Shown here one piece after another: positions 4,724-6,853 of a stretch of 6,853 nucleotides of DNA. The notes below the pieces were generated by a model. It had not been told where the DNA came from. It saw only the letters and a program-made list of their open reading frames with translations, and made no database searches. Origin of the DNA: Streptosporangiaceae bacterium (GTDB taxonomy: Bacteria; Actinomycetota; Actinomycetes; Streptosporangiales; Streptosporangiaceae); NCBI GenBank assembly GCA_030042885.1, contig JASHYW010000496.1, forward strand, positions 1 to 6,853, written 5' to 3'. Within the stretch, counting starts at the first letter, position 1. Each line of letters starts with the position of its first letter. The position numbers and the translations under genes were made by a program.

Positions 4724-5725
4724 TCAACTTTCCTGCTTGCTCAGGCTGGCCGCGTCGTCAGGCGGCGCCTGAGCGTCGGCCTTATTGCGCCCGCCGATGA
4801 GCTTGGCGCTCATCTTGATCGTCTTGACCGCTCCCGTCGCGCCCGCCTGCAGCGTCAGCCCGACGGCGAAGAGGATGACGCCGAGAACGAAGAACGTCTT
4901 CGACCCGAGCAGGATTAGCCCGACGCGGCCCAGGGCGTAAGGAGGAGTACAGACCACCGCCCCGACAGCCCCGCCCACTGCGCTGGCCGTCAGCTTGTCA
5001 CGCCGTGACCGTGTGGACTTCATGCCGATGAGCCGGGACGGCACGGCCACGTAGCAGACCATCATGATGCCGATGACGATGCTGAGGGACAACGCGAACC
5101 AGAACTTTCCCCAGCGGGGGACGACCACCGTGGACACGCCCAGCAGTATGCCCACCACCATTCCTGATCCCAGGACGATGGCCAGGTGGGACCGGGCCTG
5201 GGTGAACGCTGGCCGGATTTGCGGCCGGCCGGGCTGGATGATCGAGAACGCGAACACGGCGTTCAGGTAGAAGCCCGCCGCGGTGATCGCGGCCACGCCG
5301 AGCACGGCCGGGATCACGACCGCCGGACCGATCAGTACATGATGAAACGTCCCGCCGCGCAGCACCTTCTGCTTCAAGTCGTACATGGCGAACCAGATCC
5401 ACATCGCGGGCAGCACCTGGATCAGCGTCAGCCGCCAGTTGGTGAACAGCAGCTTCACTCCGTCGAAGAGCATCGCGAAAGCACCGACGGCGAGTGCGAG
5501 GGGAGCCAGCCAGGGCCGGGAGCGGCTCAGCCGCAGCACCATGTCATCCACGGTGTCCCGGTCACTGTCCCTGACAGCCTGGATGAACTGCTCGACCTGC
5601 GCCCTGGTAATACGCCGCCGCCGCGCGGGCGGCCCATTACCGGTCGCGTGCGGCGCGGGCGGACTGGAGGCGTCACCGGCAGACGACGCCGTGGGCCGAT
5701 CCGGCGCATTCCCTTCGATTGCCAC
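4724..5725 (-). CDS. Multi-pass integral membrane protein of unknown function
   Basis: This 333-residue protein has a disordered Pro/Ala/Ser-rich N-terminus (1-34) and an ARRRRITRAQVEQFIQ basic helix (about 34-50). About seven hydrophobic stretches follow, near 72-94, 99-114, 130-160, 181-202, 208-228, 246-274 and 277-296. A polar tail rich in Asp, Ala and Lys closes it. No catalytic or transporter signature is visible, and I know similar sequences only as uncharacterised actinobacterial membrane proteins. An ATG at 5797 would add 24 residues. I prefer the GTG at 5725 because AAGGG lies nine bases upstream, and because the codons between 5797 and 5725 use G/C at the third position only about half the time, while codons after 5725 show the usual strong bias. 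It is the first gene of the minus-strand group and is divergent from the DUF2252 gene. Confidence 0.8.
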   Translation of the reverse strand: MAIEGNAPDRPTASSAGDASSPPAPHATGNGPPARRRRITRAQVEQFIQAVRDSDRDTVDDMVLRLSRSRPWLAPLALAVGAFAMLFDGVKLLFTNWRLTLIQVLPAMWIWFAMYDLKQKVLRGGTFHHVLIGPAVVIPAVLGVAAITAAGFYLNAVFAFSIIQPGRPQIRPAFTQARSHLAIVLGSGMVVGILLGVSTVVVPRWGKFWFALSLSIVIGIMMVCYVAVPSRLIGMKSTRSRRDKLTASAVGGAVGAVVCTPPYALGRVGLILLGSKTFFVLGVILFAVGLTLQAGATGAVKTIKMSAKLIGGRNKADAQAPPDDAASLSKQES

Positions 5726-5875
5726 TGTGGGATGCCCTTCACGAGCAGTAGTGCACCGAACGGACCGGGAATCCGCCCGGCGGAAACCAGGCACCATCTA
5801 GCCTAACGTCGGCTCGCTGTCGCTCCGAGAATAACTACGACCAGGCGGGACACCACGTCATTCATACTGGGTGAG

Positions 5876-5894
5876 GCGGCAGCCAGCCTGCCGC
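5876..5894. promoter_or_regulatory. Perfect 7-bp inverted repeat in the divergent promoter region
   Basis: GCGGCAG (5876-5882) and CTGCCGC (5888-5894) flank the five bases CCAGC. The site lies roughly midway between the two divergent starts. It may be a binding site for a dimeric regulator acting on both genes, or an RNA hairpin; GC-rich inverted repeats of this size also arise by chance. Confidence 0.3.
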
Positions 5895-6002
5895 GTCATC
5901 GTCGAGTGCATGACATCTCGCGTCCGCCTGCTGTTTACCGTGGCAGCATGTCGGCAATGCTTGGCTGCAGGTTGCCTGGATAGCGCGTCGGCCAGCCGGC
6001 CA

Positions 6003-6010
6003 GGAAGGAG
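6003..6010 (+). promoter_or_regulatory. Ribosome binding site of the DUF2252 gene
   Basis: GGAAGGAG with six bases to the ATG at 6017. It fixes this start; no other in-frame start nearby has a comparable site. Confidence 0.7.
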
Positions 6011-6016
6011 CCGATC

Positions 6017-6853
6017 ATGACTGCACCGATAGCCGATGCTAGGCCGCGCCTGGTGGCCCGGTACCAGCTCGACACCGGGGTGAGCGGGCTGACGACCGCG
6101 GAGCGTGTGGCCAGGGGCAAGGCAGCACGGGCTCAGGTACCGCGGGCCAGCCACGCGGCATTCGACCCGCCATCGGGCCGGCCCGACCCGATCGCCCTGC
6201 TGGAAGAGCAGGCGAAGTCACGGGTTCCCGAGCTGGTACCGATCCGGTGGGGCCGGATGCTGGTTTCTCCGTTCACCTTCTACCGCGGCGCGGCCCTGCC
6301 GATGGCCAGCGACCTGGCCACCACGCCGGTGTCCGGGCTGGCCGTGCAGGCGTGCGGCGATGCACACCTATCCAACTTCGGCCTGTTCGGCTCGGCCGAG
6401 CGTCGCCTGGTGTTCGATGTCAACGACTTCGACGAGACGCTGCCCGGCCCGTGGGAATGGGACGTCAAGCGCCTGGCGGCCAGCCTGGAAGTCGCGGCTC
6501 GCAGCAACGGCTTCTCAGGCAAGCAACGCCGGGACATCGTCATGGCCGCCGTTGGCCAGTACCGGCAGGCGATGCGCGGTTTCGCGGGCATGACGAACCT
6601 GGACGTCTGGTATGCGCACCTGGACATGAACCAGCTTCGCGCGCAGTTCGACTCTCAGCTCCAGCCGCGGCAGCGCAAGTATGTGGACAAGGGGCTGGCC
6701 AAGGCGCGGACCAGGGACAGCATGCAGGAAGTGGCCAAGCTCACCCGCATGGTGGACGGGCGGCCGCGGATCATCTCTGACCCGCCGCTGCTGGTGCCGA
6801 TCGATGAGCTGATGATGACCGACGTCGACCGGGCCACCATCGAGTCGCTTCTG
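6017..6853 (+). CDS. DUF2252 family protein, kinase/phosphotransferase-like (3' end outside window)
   Basis: The first 279 codons are present with no stop; the full family length is usually over 400 residues. Family marks appear in order: a TTAERVARGKAAR stretch (26-38), FYRGAA at 88-93, GDAHLSNFG at 114-122, FDVNDFDET at 133-141 and WEWDVKRLAAS at 147-157. GDAHLSNFG resembles the catalytic loop of aminoglycoside phosphotransferase-like kinases (Asp115, Asn120). FDVNDFDET resembles their metal-binding acidic motif (Asp137, Asp139). DUF2252 proteins are uncharacterised, so phosphotransfer to an unknown substrate is only an inference. No signal peptide or membrane helix is visible, so it is probably cytoplasmic. 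The ATG has GGAAGGAG six bases upstream. It is divergent from the membrane protein gene at 5725. Confidence 0.9.
   Translation, partial: MTAPIADARPRLVARYQLDTGVSGLTTAERVARGKAARAQVPRASHAAFDPPSGRPDPIALLEEQAKSRVPELVPIRWGRMLVSPFTFYRGAALPMASDLATTPVSGLAVQACGDAHLSNFGLFGSAERRLVFDVNDFDETLPGPWEWDVKRLAASLEVAARSNGFSGKQRRDIVMAAVGQYRQAMRGFAGMTNLDVWYAHLDMNQLRAQFDSQLQPRQRKYVDKGLAKARTRDSMQEVAKLTRMVDGRPRIISDPPLLVPIDELMMTDVDRATIESLL

Larger units (their letters stand above)
5726..6016. other. Divergent intergenic region, 291 bp, no gene seen
   Basis: This stretch separates the minus-strand membrane protein gene from the plus-strand DUF2252 gene and must hold at least one promoter for each. Open frames crossing it lack binding sites and family signatures. 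The only clear structure is a perfect seven-base-pair inverted repeat at 5876-5894. Weaker short complementarities lie around 5942-5976, in what would be the DUF2252 leader. Confidence 0.6.

Noticed and set aside
4706..4735. tRNA T-arm-like sequence (GGTCGAATCC on the minus strand)
   Set aside because: The T-loop is one base short, and no acceptor stem, anticodon arm or D-arm can be placed around it.
5726..5797. 24-residue N-terminal extension of the membrane protein to the ATG at 5797
   Set aside because: Only about half of its codons end in G or C, unlike the gene body, and the GTG at 5725 has a reasonable binding site. The extension cannot be fully excluded.
5186..5806. Plus-strand open frame of 206 codons opposite the membrane protein gene
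   Set aside because: Low-complexity His/Arg/Gly/Pro-rich translation without a binding site; an antisense shadow.
5832..5861. Minus-strand promoter ATGACG - 18 bp - TAGTTA for the membrane protein gene
   Set aside because: Both elements match the consensus only partly; it is a guess that start-site mapping would have to settle.
5942..5976. Possible structured leader ahead of the DUF2252 gene (GGCAA/TTGCC, GCAGC/GCTGC, GCAT/ATGC)
   Set aside because: The pairings are short, overlap one another and do not add up to one stable fold or a known riboswitch.

Overview
This is a 6.85 kb chromosomal stretch from a high-GC Gram-positive, almost certainly a soil-type actinomycete. The reasons are strong G/C bias at third codon positions, GTG starts, GGAGG-type ribosome binding sites, and protein families (SHOCT, DUF2252, actinobacterial YihY and multi-pass membrane proteins) typical of that phylum. 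No RNA gene, insertion sequence, phage gene or CRISPR array is visible. The genus cannot be fixed from the sequence.

Layout, left to right. A 15-codon tail of an unidentified plus-strand gene ends at 50. A large plus-strand membrane protein follows (221-1624), then a 280 bp gap with a small hairpin and an operator-like palindrome. Next is a two-gene plus-strand unit: a small carboxymuconolactone-decarboxylase-like protein (1905-2273) and a SHOCT-domain protein (2310-2645). It meets a three-gene minus-strand group head-on. Read in its own direction, that group is a multi-pass membrane protein (5725-4724), a lipoprotein-like single-pass protein with a Ser/Thr/Pro stalk (4581-3787), and a YihY/BrkB-family membrane protein (3722-2697). 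A 50 bp convergent gap with a two-tier hairpin separates the two sides. Finally, a DUF2252 gene starts divergently at 6017 and runs off the right edge, with 291 bp between it and the minus-strand group.

How the genes work together is mostly unknown. Four of the seven substantial proteins are membrane-embedded or membrane-anchored and none is an obvious metabolic enzyme. The window therefore reads as a set of poorly characterised envelope and accessory genes rather than a pathway. The CMD-like/SHOCT pair looks co-transcribed (36 bp gap, strong RBS). The minus-strand trio may be partly co-transcribed, but a 26-nt hairpin lies between its first two members.

I did not find a convincing new multi-gene system. 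The points most worth a second look are: an out-of-frame, well-placed RBS/ATG just ahead of the YihY gene (leader peptide or frameshift); a lipobox protein that also has a mid-protein transmembrane helix; a CMD-like protein without the usual catalytic Cys/His; and in-frame tandem repeats in three of the genes.
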